A stretch of 36,256 bases of DNA from Clostridia bacterium (GCA_017429345.1 JAFRPB010000010.1:1-36256), one strand, 5' to 3'. Positions 16,586 to 24,193 are shown, counted from the stretch's first letter. Made by a program: numbers and translations. The notes: generated by a model from the sequence alone, not told the origin.

Positions 16586-18499
16586 ATGGATAAAAAGTAT
16601 AAAAAGATTCTGAAGGATTTTCAATCCGACGGCAACCGTTCCGCCGAGGAAGACTTCGCGCGGACGCTTTCGGAGAACAATTTGGCGCGTCTTTTTTTCA
16701 TCAACGAGAACGAGGCGTTCACCGACGGCGTGAATATCGTGGTGGATCCCGCCAAGGACGAGCTGTACGCCGACCGGTCCGCGCTGGATCGGATCGGCGC
16801 GTATCTCGGCTGGCCTGCCGTAACGCTTGCCGATCCGTGGAACGCGCTCAGTATCATCACCAGAGCGCAGACGATCCACGAATGCCTGCATCTTCTTTAT
16901 TCCGATTTTCCCGGCAGGCAGACCTCCGACCCGAAATGCGATACAAAAAACAAAAAACGCGTCATGGGAATGATCTCAAATATCATTGAAGACGCTTATA
17001 TCGAGGCGGCGGGCTGCAGCGTGTATGACCATATGGAGTTTTATCTCCGCTTCGGCCGGGTCGCCCGCCTCTTTGCAAATAATCCGTCGGAGGGAACCGT
17101 GGCAAAAACGCTCGGCGATCTCGCCGGGGATCCTACGAGCTCCGACGAAAATGAATCGGACGCGGAAACGAAAAAAACGAACGCCCGGCTGCTTCTGGAT
17201 TTTCTGAATTATATGGGGACATTTCTGTTATATCCGATGGTCATTCAGAATGATCCGGATTCCGGATTTGCCGAATACGTCCGCGACACGAAGCAGCTTT
17301 TCCTTGACGGCAGTATCGCGCCTTCACCGGAAGCGCGGTATGGGTACGCTTCACGCATTTTTGACCGGATCGCGCATCTGATCCCGGACGATACAGAACC
17401 GCTGCCGGAACAGCCGCTGCGGAAGCTTCTGGGCGGCGTCAAAACGCACGAAGGCGGCGCCGCGCTTCCCTCGGATCCGCGCAAGGGAAGAATGCAGACG
17501 GTCACGGCGCGGCTCTTTACGGCGCTTGACGGCGGCAAAAAACCGGACGCTGTTCCAACGGAGCAGCTGATGCGCGCAGTACGGGAATTTGCGCAGCGAA
17601 AGGACACTGCGCTGAAACAGGAGTCATACAACGGTACTTACATATCGATTCCCGCCTCGGAATACGACTGCAGCGTTCTGCATAAGGACATTCGGATCAA
17701 CGAAAGCCGTCCGAAAATCAATTTTAACTTGCAAAAGGCATACCGGAACATATATAATCAATACAGAAGCGTCATTCACTCTTATAACCGCAGGTTCAGT
17801 CGACTTCTGAACGTGGATCCGCCGCAAAGAGAGGAAAAACAGCTGTTCGGCAGCGCTGTTTCGTCAAGGTATCTCGGCGACCCGAAAAAACGGTACTGGT
17901 ATCGGGACCTTCCCGAAAGAGACGTTCCGGATATTGCGGTCCTGCTGCTGATCGACGGCTCCGGTTCCATGAGCGGCGAGCGGCGGACTGCGGCAATGCA
18001 CGCCGCGGTGATCCTGCACGAGGTCCTTTCGGCGCAGGGAATCGCCCATGCGGTGGCTGAGCATAGAACGGTATTTGACGCGCCGGAGATCGACGTGAAC
18101 GTCCTGATCGGTTTTCACGGCAGAAAAGAAGAAAAACTCAATCTGATGCAGCTTGACGCTTACGGAGAGAACCGTGACGGTCTTGCGCTGTTCTGGGCGG
18201 AGCGCTATATCGGGCGGAACGCGCAGAACGACGAACGTCTGATCATCGTGCTCTCGGACGGCGCGCCGGCGCACGGGATCGACGGTTATTATCCGCCCGT
18301 ATCCGTCAGGGATACCGCTGACGCGGTGCGGAAAATCACGAAGCGCGGAACGAATATCATCGGTATCTCTCTTGATCTGCCCGGCGAATTCGACTGTTAC
18401 GACAGCCTTGCGGATATCTATCCGAATCTTGTGGGCTGCAGCGATCTTGACCGCCTGACGGGGCAGATTCTCTCTGTCGTTGCAAAGATGCTTAAATAA
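16586..18499 (+). CDS. VWA protein with N-terminal HExxH metallopeptidase-like domain
   Basis: 637-aa cytoplasmic protein. The N-terminal domain has a zincin motif, IHECLH (H98, E99, H102), followed by NIIEDAYIE (132-140). The latter is in the position of the third metal ligand in CobT-like and COG3864-like VWA proteins. An acidic, Lys-rich middle follows. The C-terminal VWA domain has an intact MIDAS: DGSGSMS (D457 onward) and a later LSDGAPAHG. MoxR ATPases act on VWA partners of this kind. Whether the metallopeptidase site cuts protein is not known; the motif is complete. The gene follows the SLR gene by 34 bp, with GAGGTGA before the ATG. Confidence 0.87.
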   Translation: MDKKYKKILKDFQSDGNRSAEEDFARTLSENNLARLFFINENEAFTDGVNIVVDPAKDELYADRSALDRIGAYLGWPAVTLADPWNALSIITRAQTIHECLHLLYSDFPGRQTSDPKCDTKNKKRVMGMISNIIEDAYIEAAGCSVYDHMEFYLRFGRVARLFANNPSEGTVAKTLGDLAGDPTSSDENESDAETKKTNARLLLDFLNYMGTFLLYPMVIQNDPDSGFAEYVRDTKQLFLDGSIAPSPEARYGYASRIFDRIAHLIPDDTEPLPEQPLRKLLGGVKTHEGGAALPSDPRKGRMQTVTARLFTALDGGKKPDAVPTEQLMRAVREFAQRKDTALKQESYNGTYISIPASEYDCSVLHKDIRINESRPKINFNLQKAYRNIYNQYRSVIHSYNRRFSRLLNVDPPQREEKQLFGSAVSSRYLGDPKKRYWYRDLPERDVPDIAVLLLIDGSGSMSGERRTAAMHAAVILHEVLSAQGIAHAVAEHRTVFDAPEIDVNVLIGFHGRKEEKLNLMQLDAYGENRDGLALFWAERYIGRNAQNDERLIIVLSDGAPAHGIDGYYPPVSVRDTADAVRKITKRGTNIIGISLDLPGEFDCYDSLADIYPNLVGCSDLDRLTGQILSVVAKMLK

Positions 18500-18520
18500 T
18501 TTGTGAACAGAGAGTGATTG

Positions 18521-18766
18521 ATGATGAATGAACACAAATGTCCCGTATGCGGAAAATACTCATTCCCTTACATAGACAGCTATGATATATGTACTAACTG
18601 CGGATGGCAAGACGACAGTTATCAGGAAGAAGATCCGGATGAAACCTGCTGCGCAAATCAAATGAGTTTAAATCAAGCGAGGAAAGTATATGCGGCCGGA
18701 TTAACAAAACTACTGTTCGACAACGATCTATATCCCGGAGATAAATATCTAAGCAGGATATCATAA
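18521..18766 (+). CDS. Small CPCC-type cysteine-rich protein
   Basis: 81-aa (or 80-aa, as two ATGs are adjacent) soluble protein. It starts HKCPVCGKYSF, then ICTNCGWQDD and EDPDETCCANQMSLNQAR, which is the layout of the Cysteine-rich CPCC family: two CxxC knuckles, then a DPD and SLNxAR tail. It probably binds zinc. Members are common in small-gene clusters of gut bacteria; their function is not established. It follows the VWA gene by 21 bp with a weak AGAG site. Confidence 0.75.
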   Translation: MMNEHKCPVCGKYSFPYIDSYDICTNCGWQDDSYQEEDPDETCCANQMSLNQARKVYAAGLTKLLFDNDLYPGDKYLSRIS

Positions 18767-18821
18767 GCAGGGAAAACAACAGAATGAATTGCTGGATATC
18801 AATTTCCTGCATGAGGAGTGA
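18753..18821 (+). pseudogene. C-terminal coding remnant
   Basis: A short plus-strand frame bounded by stops (18750-18752 and 18819-18821) ends in QQNELLDINFLHEE then TGA. It has no start codon and partly overlaps the end of the CPCC gene in another frame. Its end overlaps GAGGAGTGA, the ribosome binding site of the next gene, as is usual for tightly packed genes. It looks like the tail of a small gene lost by deletion, but it is very short. Confidence 0.3.
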
Positions 18822-18827
18822 ACCGAA

Positions 18828-19076
18828 ATATATAAATTCGTCAACAACCTTGTTGGCAAAAGAGCAAAAATCATGTTTTGCGACGGAATGACGCTTATCG
18901 GTGAAATAATCGGATTTACGACCGCCGTCGATAACGACGGGAAATATGCAAGCATGGATTTTTTCTGTGATAATTTTTCCGGCGATATCGTGAGAGCGTA
19001 TGAAAATGAAATTAACAATATTCTTTTGCTTAATGACTTAAAAAATGAGGGTAAGATATGGAAATTACGAAAATAA
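18828..19076 (+). pseudogene. Small Sm/SH3-like protein whose start codon is ATA
   Basis: The natural start by spacing is position 18828, 9 nt after GAGGAG (18813-18818), but the codon there is ATA. From it an 82-codon frame runs on: YKFVNNLVGKRAKIMF, then DGMTLIGEIIGFTTAVDND and a final EINNILLL. This pattern of short strands with a conserved G and xDN resembles small beta-barrel proteins in clostridial small-gene clusters. The first canonical in-frame start is ATG 18873, which has no RBS and removes the first strand (67 aa left). So either the start was lost by mutation, AUA is used, or there is a base error. The end overlaps the WYL gene by 19 bp. Confidence 0.5.
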
Positions 19077-20068
19077 AACTGCTGCGAGTGCTTGAGATCC
19101 TGCGGGAAACGGATGAGGATCACCCCTATACTGCGAATGAGATCATCGCCAAACTGAAGCTTTACGGCCTTGACGCGGAACGCAAAGCCGTCCTGCGGGA
19201 TATCGCCGCGCTGCAGGATTACGGATATGATATCGTTCTGCATTCGGATAACAAACGCGGGTATTTCATGGCGTCCCGCGAGTTTGAGGACTGGGAGCTC
19301 AAGGTCCTGATGGACGCCGCCGTGGGCGCGAGCTTTCTGACCGAAGAGAACAGCAGGCGTCTTACGGAAAAGCTCAGCGCGCTTTCAAGCGGGAGCGGCC
19401 GGAAGACCCTGCGCGCGGTCACGCCGCTGGCCTCGACGGTCAAAAACGGCGATCCGACGACGAAAAACAACATCGACGTGCTTCTGACCGCGATCCGCAG
19501 AAAAAAGCAGGTCGTTTTTCAGTATATTTACACCGGCCCCGACCTGAAAAAGCATCTGCGCTTCGACGGACGCGAATATCCGATCAGCCCCTACGCGCTG
19601 ATCTGGCGGAACGACCGATATTATCTTGTCGGGAAATACGGCGATTACGATACGCTGTCCTACTACCGGCTGGAACGGATCCGCAATATCCGCGTTTCCG
19701 AAAAATCTGCGGTCGATCCGGAACGGTTCCTCGGCAAGAACGCCGATCTGCGCATCAAAGAGTTCGTCGAGCGCAACCTCAATAATTACAGCGGAGAGAC
19801 GACGGCCGTTCTGCTGAAAATTGAGGAAGAACGGATCGATCTTCTTTTTGACACGTTCGGTCCCGATTTCCGCGTAGAAAGCAGATCGGACGGGGAGCTG
19901 ACCGTGCGCGTCACAGTGAACGACGGCTGGGGCCTGACCGCGTGGCTGCTGGAACACGGCGACTGCGTTCAGATCATCGAGCCCGCCGTCATCCGGGAAG
20001 AAGTGATTCATTATCTGGATCTGATCCGGAAGAAATACGCAGATATGCAGGATTCCGGAAAAGAATAA
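19058..20068 (+). CDS. WYL-domain transcriptional regulator
   Basis: 336-aa regulator. An N-terminal winged helix-turn-helix spans residues 1-60 (YTANEIIAKLKLYGLDAERKA). A WYL domain spans about 145-225 with FQYIYTG, YPISPYALIWRNDRYYLVG and YYRLERI. A C-terminal WCX-like region lies at about 250-325. WYL domains sense nucleotides or nucleic acid fragments, and members such as BrxR and CapW repress defence operons. The ATG is preceded by GAGGG and overlaps the previous gene. Directly downstream, 17 bp away, is a PD-(D/E)xK nuclease-like gene. The family is certain; the controlled promoter is not. Confidence 0.92.
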   Translation: MEITKIKLLRVLEILRETDEDHPYTANEIIAKLKLYGLDAERKAVLRDIAALQDYGYDIVLHSDNKRGYFMASREFEDWELKVLMDAAVGASFLTEENSRRLTEKLSALSSGSGRKTLRAVTPLASTVKNGDPTTKNNIDVLLTAIRRKKQVVFQYIYTGPDLKKHLRFDGREYPISPYALIWRNDRYYLVGKYGDYDTLSYYRLERIRNIRVSEKSAVDPERFLGKNADLRIKEFVERNLNNYSGETTAVLLKIEEERIDLLFDTFGPDFRVESRSDGELTVRVTVNDGWGLTAWLLEHGDCVQIIEPAVIREEVIHYLDLIRKKYADMQDSGKE

Positions 20069-20085
20069 ATTCAGGAGGTTTTCAG

Positions 20086-21231
20086 ATGGACAGAAAAATG
20101 TATTTAATGGAAGGATGCAAAGTCCGCAAAATGCCGGAGCACGACTATCGGGAAGAAGCCGACTTGCAAAAGATTATCGCCGATAATCCGCAGTTGGTCG
20201 CCCGCGACTGGAATGAGACCGATGAAAATCAGATTTTTCTGATCGACAGAGAAATGAAATCTCAGGCGGCGGAAGATGAGGGGAACGCTTATTCGCTGGA
20301 TCATTTATTGGTGGACAAAGAAGGCGTACCGATCCTCGTCGAGGTCAAGCGCAGCACCGATACCCGGATCCGGCGGGAAGTAGTGGCGCAGATGCTGGAT
20401 TATGCCTGCCGCGCTTCTTCTCTGAATATAACGGATTTAAGAGCGCTGTTCGAAAGGAATAATCCGGACTCCAATCTTTGCAAAGAGGACGAATTCTGGA
20501 CAAAAGTTGCGACGAATCTTGCCGCCGGACGGATGCGCCTTGTTTTTGCCGCGGACGAGATCCCCGATACCTTGCGTATCCTGATCGAGTTTCTTGATCT
20601 CAGTATGGGTGATATTGACGTATACGGCGTTGAGATCAAACAGTTTAAAAACGGAAACGTAATGCTTTTATCCTCCAATATTATCGGAAACAGCCTGAAT
20701 GATCCGAGGAAACCGGCTTCTTCGCTGAAGACGCCTGCGCGCACGTGGACACGCGAAGAATTTATCAAACTTCTCGATCAGCGACAGTTATCAGGCATGG
20801 AACCCGTTGTTAAGAGGATAATGGATCGTTTCGATCAGGAGGGCGTCCTGTGGGTGTCAGGCACGGGTTCACAATACATAGACTATTATGCGATTCTTCA
20901 GGATGCGAAACTATTCAGTCTTGAAATTGCCCATAAAAAGCAGCCCGGCAACTATTGTATTACGCTCTTTAATACCATTGCTCTTTCGGAATATCTCGGG
21001 GAGGACTGGTCCCCGGAACGCGTTAAGAAAATGATCCTTTCAGGTATTCAGCCCGATGATATCAAACGGGCGAAAGAACGGCAGCTGATCTGGGGCGACG
21101 GCGCAAATAACAAATGGCTGTATATCGATCTTCGAAGCCTCAGAAACGACGAATGTGTTGAAGCATTTCTCGATAAGCTGATTGAATTGAAAAACATGGT
21201 CAAGGATCACCTGTATCCCGATCTCTCCTGA
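20086..21231 (+). CDS. PD-(D/E)xK nuclease-like protein
   Basis: 381-aa protein. The N-terminal third has a restriction-endonuclease fold signature: an acidic helix EADLQKIIADNPQLV, D72 in SLDHLLVD, then E86-V-K88 in ILVEVKRS and a helix with Q102 (REVVAQMLDYA). This is the D-x13-ExK arrangement of PD-(D/E)xK nucleases, close to NucS/DUF91-type and other small endonucleases. The remaining 170 residues, beginning TPARTWTREEFIKLL, form a second domain that I do not recognise. The start has GGAGG 8 nt upstream. Together with the WYL gene just before it, this fits a defence or DNA-processing role. Active-site residues look complete. Confidence 0.72.
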   Translation: MDRKMYLMEGCKVRKMPEHDYREEADLQKIIADNPQLVARDWNETDENQIFLIDREMKSQAAEDEGNAYSLDHLLVDKEGVPILVEVKRSTDTRIRREVVAQMLDYACRASSLNITDLRALFERNNPDSNLCKEDEFWTKVATNLAAGRMRLVFAADEIPDTLRILIEFLDLSMGDIDVYGVEIKQFKNGNVMLLSSNIIGNSLNDPRKPASSLKTPARTWTREEFIKLLDQRQLSGMEPVVKRIMDRFDQEGVLWVSGTGSQYIDYYAILQDAKLFSLEIAHKKQPGNYCITLFNTIALSEYLGEDWSPERVKKMILSGIQPDDIKRAKERQLIWGDGANNKWLYIDLRSLRNDECVEAFLDKLIELKNMVKDHLYPDLS

Positions 21232-21329
21232 GCGAGCAATGAATTGCGTCTGTGTGGCAGTAGGAGAATGTTTTGCCGATTTCGCGAACCCATCCCCTTT
21301 TTGTCCTCTGCTTTGTTGTATTATGGTAT

Positions 21330-21348
21330 TGTACGGAGGATCCGTACA
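21330..21348. promoter_or_regulatory. Inverted repeat upstream of the small-gene cluster
   Basis: TGTACGG-AGGAT-CCGTACA is a perfect 7-bp dyad with a 5-bp centre. It lies in the 163-bp gap between the nuclease-like gene and the next gene. An A/T-rich segment with TATTAT (21319-21324) lies just upstream, but no convincing -35 is seen. It is a candidate operator for a separate transcript of the small genes, possibly bound by the WYL regulator. Confidence 0.45.
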
Positions 21349-21394
21349 GGAACGAACCGAAAGCAACAGAAAGCAACAAAGCGGAGGAAGCAGC

Positions 21395-21670
21395 ATGGAA
21401 AAACGATTCTTTTCGATTTATCAGGAAGAACATTCCTCTTTTTTCGGCAGTATTATCGACGGCCGCCTTTCCCTTGAATATGATCTGGACGGAGACGGCA
21501 GTTATCCGGATACGGAAGAGCATTTCAGCTTTACCAAAGAGGATACCGCAAAGCTGTTTTCGATCATATCCCCGGACGACTTTATTGAATTGTGCAGATC
21601 ACAGCATCCGAGCGGGATGAAGCGTTTTCTTGAAGAGCATGATATCCATCCGAAGACGTTCGTCTGGTAA
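21395..21670 (+). CDS. Small acidic protein of unknown function
   Basis: 91-aa soluble protein, MEKRFFSIYQEEHSSFFGSI to the end at HPKTFVW. It is rich in Asp, Glu and aromatic residues, with an alternating strand then helix pattern (LSLEYDLDGDG, then FTKEDTAKLFSIISPDDFIE). A GGAGG site precedes the ATG; longer frames reach back into the operator-like region without a site. Small acidic proteins in such clusters are often immunity proteins of polymorphic toxins, but I do not recognise a named family. Confidence 0.7.
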   Translation: MEKRFFSIYQEEHSSFFGSIIDGRLSLEYDLDGDGSYPDTEEHFSFTKEDTAKLFSIISPDDFIELCRSQHPSGMKRFLEEHDIHPKTFVW

Positions 21671-21693
21671 TGAGATATCACGGAGGATGTACT

Positions 21694-22191
21694 ATGAATC
21701 AATTCAGATTTTACGGTTTCTCTGATTATGAAGACGGAAAGATTGCTTCATTGGAAACGGTCGGCGAATATGAAATTCCGTTGAACGTCTTTATTGACAA
21801 TGCGTCGGAATTTGATGATATAGACGAATGCTTCTGCACAGTCGATCTTTACGGGATCGGGAGCGAGATCGAAGTCTTTTCCTCGGAAGAAGCGTATCGG
21901 GCGGCAGATAAAAAGCTGGCGGTCATTTCGATGATTCCTATCGGTACATTCTCTGCTCAACCGGACGATGAAAGCTTTCAGCCGAGCCCGCATATATTGT
22001 TCACGGGGAAGGTTCTGTACGTTGAACGGGACCCGAACGCGGGCGCGGATGAGCCGAATTACTTCGCCTCGGTCGAAACGCTGGAGCTGAAAATCAATCT
22101 TTATTTCAGGTATGACGGACCTGTTGAAGAAGGCTATATTATTTACGGCGTTGCCTGGCTTTACGGGGATATGGAGGTCGAAAATGAATGA
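21694..22191 (+). CDS. Acidic protein of unknown function
   Basis: 165-aa cytoplasmic protein, strongly acidic and beta-rich (FRFYGFSDYEDGKIASLETVG). The C-terminal half contains FTGKVLYVERD and paired strands ending in VAWLYGDMEVENE. A GGAGG site is present upstream. Its end overlaps the start of the next gene by 8 bp (ATGAATGA), so the two are coupled. The profile resembles immunity-type proteins; no family is recognised. Confidence 0.72.
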   Translation: MNQFRFYGFSDYEDGKIASLETVGEYEIPLNVFIDNASEFDDIDECFCTVDLYGIGSEIEVFSSEEAYRAADKKLAVISMIPIGTFSAQPDDESFQPSPHILFTGKVLYVERDPNAGADEPNYFASVETLELKINLYFRYDGPVEEGYIIYGVAWLYGDMEVENE

Positions 22192-22471
22192 CGCGTGGAG
22201 CGAGCGCATGAAATTAAAAATGATGAGAGCGCATCATTTCTCGAATAACCATAAGCCGGAGCTGGAAAAAGATAACGTGTGCGGCTGTTTTTACTGCCTG
22301 ACGATTTTTCACCCCTCGGAGATCAAAGAATGGATCTTTGCGGACAACGACTGCGATAAACGCGGGACGGCGATCTGCCCGTACTGCGATATCGACTCCG
22401 TGATCGGGGAGAGCTCCGGATTCCCGATCACGGAAAAGTTTCTGCGGCAGATGAACCGGTTCTGGTTTTAA
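22184..22471 (+). CDS. Two-CxxC small zinc-ribbon-like protein
   Basis: 95-aa protein of a family usually annotated only as a cytoplasmic protein. The layout is AHHFSNNHKPELEKDNVCGC then FYCLTIFHPSEIKEW, then AICPYCDIDSVIGESSGFP and a final MNRFWF. The CGCFYC and CPYC pairs probably bind zinc. The family is common in small-gene clusters of Firmicutes and enterobacteria, sometimes beside toxin-immunity genes; its function is unknown to me. It overlaps the preceding acidic-protein gene by 8 bp, and the SAM-type riboswitch starts 27 bp after its stop. Confidence 0.78.
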   Translation: MNDAWSERMKLKMMRAHHFSNNHKPELEKDNVCGCFYCLTIFHPSEIKEWIFADNDCDKRGTAICPYCDIDSVIGESSGFPITEKFLRQMNRFWF

Positions 22472-22497
22472 TAGTAAAAATACAACAAAATAAACAA

Positions 22498-22618
22498 CCA
22501 TAAAGAGTGCGCGAGGGACAAGCCCGTTGACCGCACGGCAACCTGCCGGCAAGGCAAGGTGCCAAAGCTTGATGCCGTACTGCGGCAGACGATGGTTTTA
22601 TCTCACGCCTCTTTATGG
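22498..22618 (+). promoter_or_regulatory. SAM-I/SAM-IV clan riboswitch aptamer
   Basis: P1 is a perfect 10-bp helix, CCATAAAGAG (22498-22507) with CTCTTTATGG (22609-22618). P2 is TGCG (22508-22511) with CGCA (22532-22535) and contains the kink-turn/core block GAGGGAC..GCCCGTTGAC. Then come GGCAACC (22537-22543), P3 TGCC-GGCAA-GGCA (22544-22556), GGTGCCAA (22558-22565) and P4 TGCCG-TACTG-CGGCA (22573-22587). The order GAGGGA, GCCC, GGCAACC, GGTGCC is that of the SAM-I clan. The subtype (SAM-I, SAM-IV or the I/IV variant) cannot be fixed by eye. It sits directly upstream of an N-formylglutamate amidohydrolase-like gene. Confidence 0.8.
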
Positions 22619-22635
22619 ATAAAAACATAAGGAGG
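22608..22635 (+). promoter_or_regulatory. Expression platform: P1 3' strand can mask the Shine-Dalgarno
   Basis: CCTCTTTAT (22608-22616), which is mostly the 3' strand of P1, is complementary to ATAAGGAGG (22627-22635), the Shine-Dalgarno of the downstream gene. This gives 9 pairs with one G-U and a 10-nt loop. Forming P1 and masking the RBS are mutually exclusive, so ligand binding should expose the RBS. No intrinsic terminator is visible. Confidence 0.6.
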
Positions 22636-22642
22636 TTTTTTT

Positions 22643-23677
22643 ATGTCAAAAGAAACAGGCAAATGGAGTATGCTGCCCGTGCGGTATTTCAGCGCGGAAG
22701 AACGGGAGCTGTTTCTCGATACGGCGGAGCGCTGCGGGTTCCCGGTTGAAGAGGAAAGAAAGATCCCTTATCGGGAAAGAGGCGTCCATCTCTATTTTGT
22801 GCATCTGAAAAAGCGGTTTATCGAGCCGATTTATCAGGTAATGATCGGCGCGTGCATGGCGAGCGGGGGCACCCGGTTCTATCACGTGGATGAGTTCTGC
22901 CGACTTGCAGAACTCGGTTTTGCGGTGAACCCGCGATATCCGGTCTTCCACATTCCGCACGACGGATACGACCGTCCCGAGGAGCTGATGAGATCCGTCT
23001 GCATCTCTGAGGATGATTTTGATTATTACGACGCGGTCATGAGCGACGTCGGCGTATCCGGTTTTATCCCGCGGGCGCATTACACCGGATCCAACGTCGT
23101 CCGGTTTGACGTGTGCCGTCTGCTCTGCGACGTGGAACGGTTTATCGGACCTCAGGAGGTCATGGAGCAATACGGCATGGGCTTCTGCTATGAGCGCGCT
23201 TATGACGGTATGAAGATCAAAAACGTCACGGACGAGCTGCGCGAACAGACGTTGGCGTACTATAACGAGCATCACGCCCGTATGGACCGGCTTTGTGAAA
23301 AATACCGCAGGATCCTTCTTTTCGATCTGCACAGCTATCACGACGAGATCGTTCCCGCCGCGTTCCTGCAGCCCGGCGGAAAAACGCCCGATCTATGTAT
23401 CGGCGCGGACGACCGGTTTACGCCTCCCGCGCTTACGGAGATCCTGCGCCGCCGGTTTAAGGAAGCGGGATTTTCCGTCGCGGTCAATGATCCGTATTCC
23501 GGAACGTTCGTCCCGAACGCCGTTCTTTCCGGCGGGAGCGAATGCGACCTTGTCTCCGTCATGCTCGAATTTCACAAGCGCACATACTGCGACGAATACT
23601 TTTCTCCGATCGAAGAAAAACAGAACGCGATCTGCGCCGTCATGCAGAAAGTCCTCGCGGACTGTACGGCATTATGA
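22643..23677 (+). CDS. N-formylglutamate amidohydrolase-like enzyme
   Basis: 344-aa cytoplasmic hydrolase. The FGase domain starts near residue 98 with VFHIPHDG, then RFDVCRLLCDVERF (154-167), a YYNEHHARMD helix and LLFDLHSYHDE (226-236). These carry the His, Asp and Arg residues typical of the family. A domain of about 95 residues precedes it (RYFSAEERELFLDTAERCGF, VHLYFVHLKKRFIEPIYQVM); HutG-type enzymes do not show this to my knowledge. Known members remove formyl from N-formylglutamate in histidine breakdown, but no hut gene is nearby and a SAM-type riboswitch controls this one. The true substrate may therefore differ. The ATG has AAGGAGG upstream, which is part of the switch. Confidence 0.8.
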   Translation: MSKETGKWSMLPVRYFSAEERELFLDTAERCGFPVEEERKIPYRERGVHLYFVHLKKRFIEPIYQVMIGACMASGGTRFYHVDEFCRLAELGFAVNPRYPVFHIPHDGYDRPEELMRSVCISEDDFDYYDAVMSDVGVSGFIPRAHYTGSNVVRFDVCRLLCDVERFIGPQEVMEQYGMGFCYERAYDGMKIKNVTDELREQTLAYYNEHHARMDRLCEKYRRILLFDLHSYHDEIVPAAFLQPGGKTPDLCIGADDRFTPPALTEILRRRFKEAGFSVAVNDPYSGTFVPNAVLSGGSECDLVSVMLEFHKRTYCDEYFSPIEEKQNAICAVMQKVLADCTAL

Positions 23678-23779
23678 GCGATGCGCGCAGGAAAAGGATT
23701 CGTTCCGATTGCAAATGCTCCCTCGCCCCTCCATTCGTTTACCAACTTCGGAATACTCAGAAAAGAAAGAAGGATCCAC

Positions 23780-24079
23780 ATGAATGAGAAAATGAAATCA
23801 AGTATTGAAATCGCGGCAGCGACGTTTATGCGAAATCCGTACTGGCGAAGATACTATGAAACGGCGCCGTCGGAAGCGTGCAGGGAATATATCTCCATGC
23901 AGTTTTGTTACAGTATTTATATTGAGTATCTTTCGGATCAGGAAATTCATCAGCGAATATGTGAACTTGAAGACGGATTTTCGCTTGCGGACTGGAAGCA
24001 CCTCTATAATCACACGGGGAACAACCCGGAGAAGTACAGAATAAAAAAGAGGATTCAGGAATTGACCGGAACCCTTTGA
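23780..24079 (+). CDS. Small helical protein of unknown function
   Basis: 99-aa soluble, mostly helical protein (SSIEIAAATFMRNPYWRRYY, then SADLAD-like helices) with a basic C-terminal helix. A GAAGGA site lies before the ATG and the codon usage looks genuine. It follows the amidohydrolase-like gene by 102 bp and is the last gene of the plus-strand island. No family recognised; an immunity-like or accessory role is guesswork. Confidence 0.65.
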   Translation: MNEKMKSSIEIAAATFMRNPYWRRYYETAPSEACREYISMQFCYSIYIEYLSDQEIHQRICELEDGFSLADWKHLYNHTGNNPEKYRIKKRIQELTGTL

Positions 24080-24148
24080 AGATAATCCGGAACCGCATTA
24101 TTTCACGCCGAAGTTCTGATTTTCTGTTGCCGGGACTCTGTCGTGCGT

Positions 24149-24183
24149 CAAAAAAACAAACCCGCAAGGCTTTCTGCGGGTTT
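24149..24183 (-). terminator. Intrinsic terminator of the seven-gene minus operon
   Basis: On the minus strand AAACCCGCA (24175-24183), a loop, TGCGGGTTT (24158-24166), then G and a run of seven T. It lies 11 bp beyond the GNAT stop. This is a textbook Rho-independent terminator. Confidence 0.88.
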
Positions 24184-24193
24184 GCAGTCCGTA

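Noticed and set aside
21239..21394. Upstream extension of the 91-aa protein with a Cys-rich N-terminus
   Set aside because: It covers the operator-like dyad and has no RBS, whereas ATG 21395 has GGAGG.
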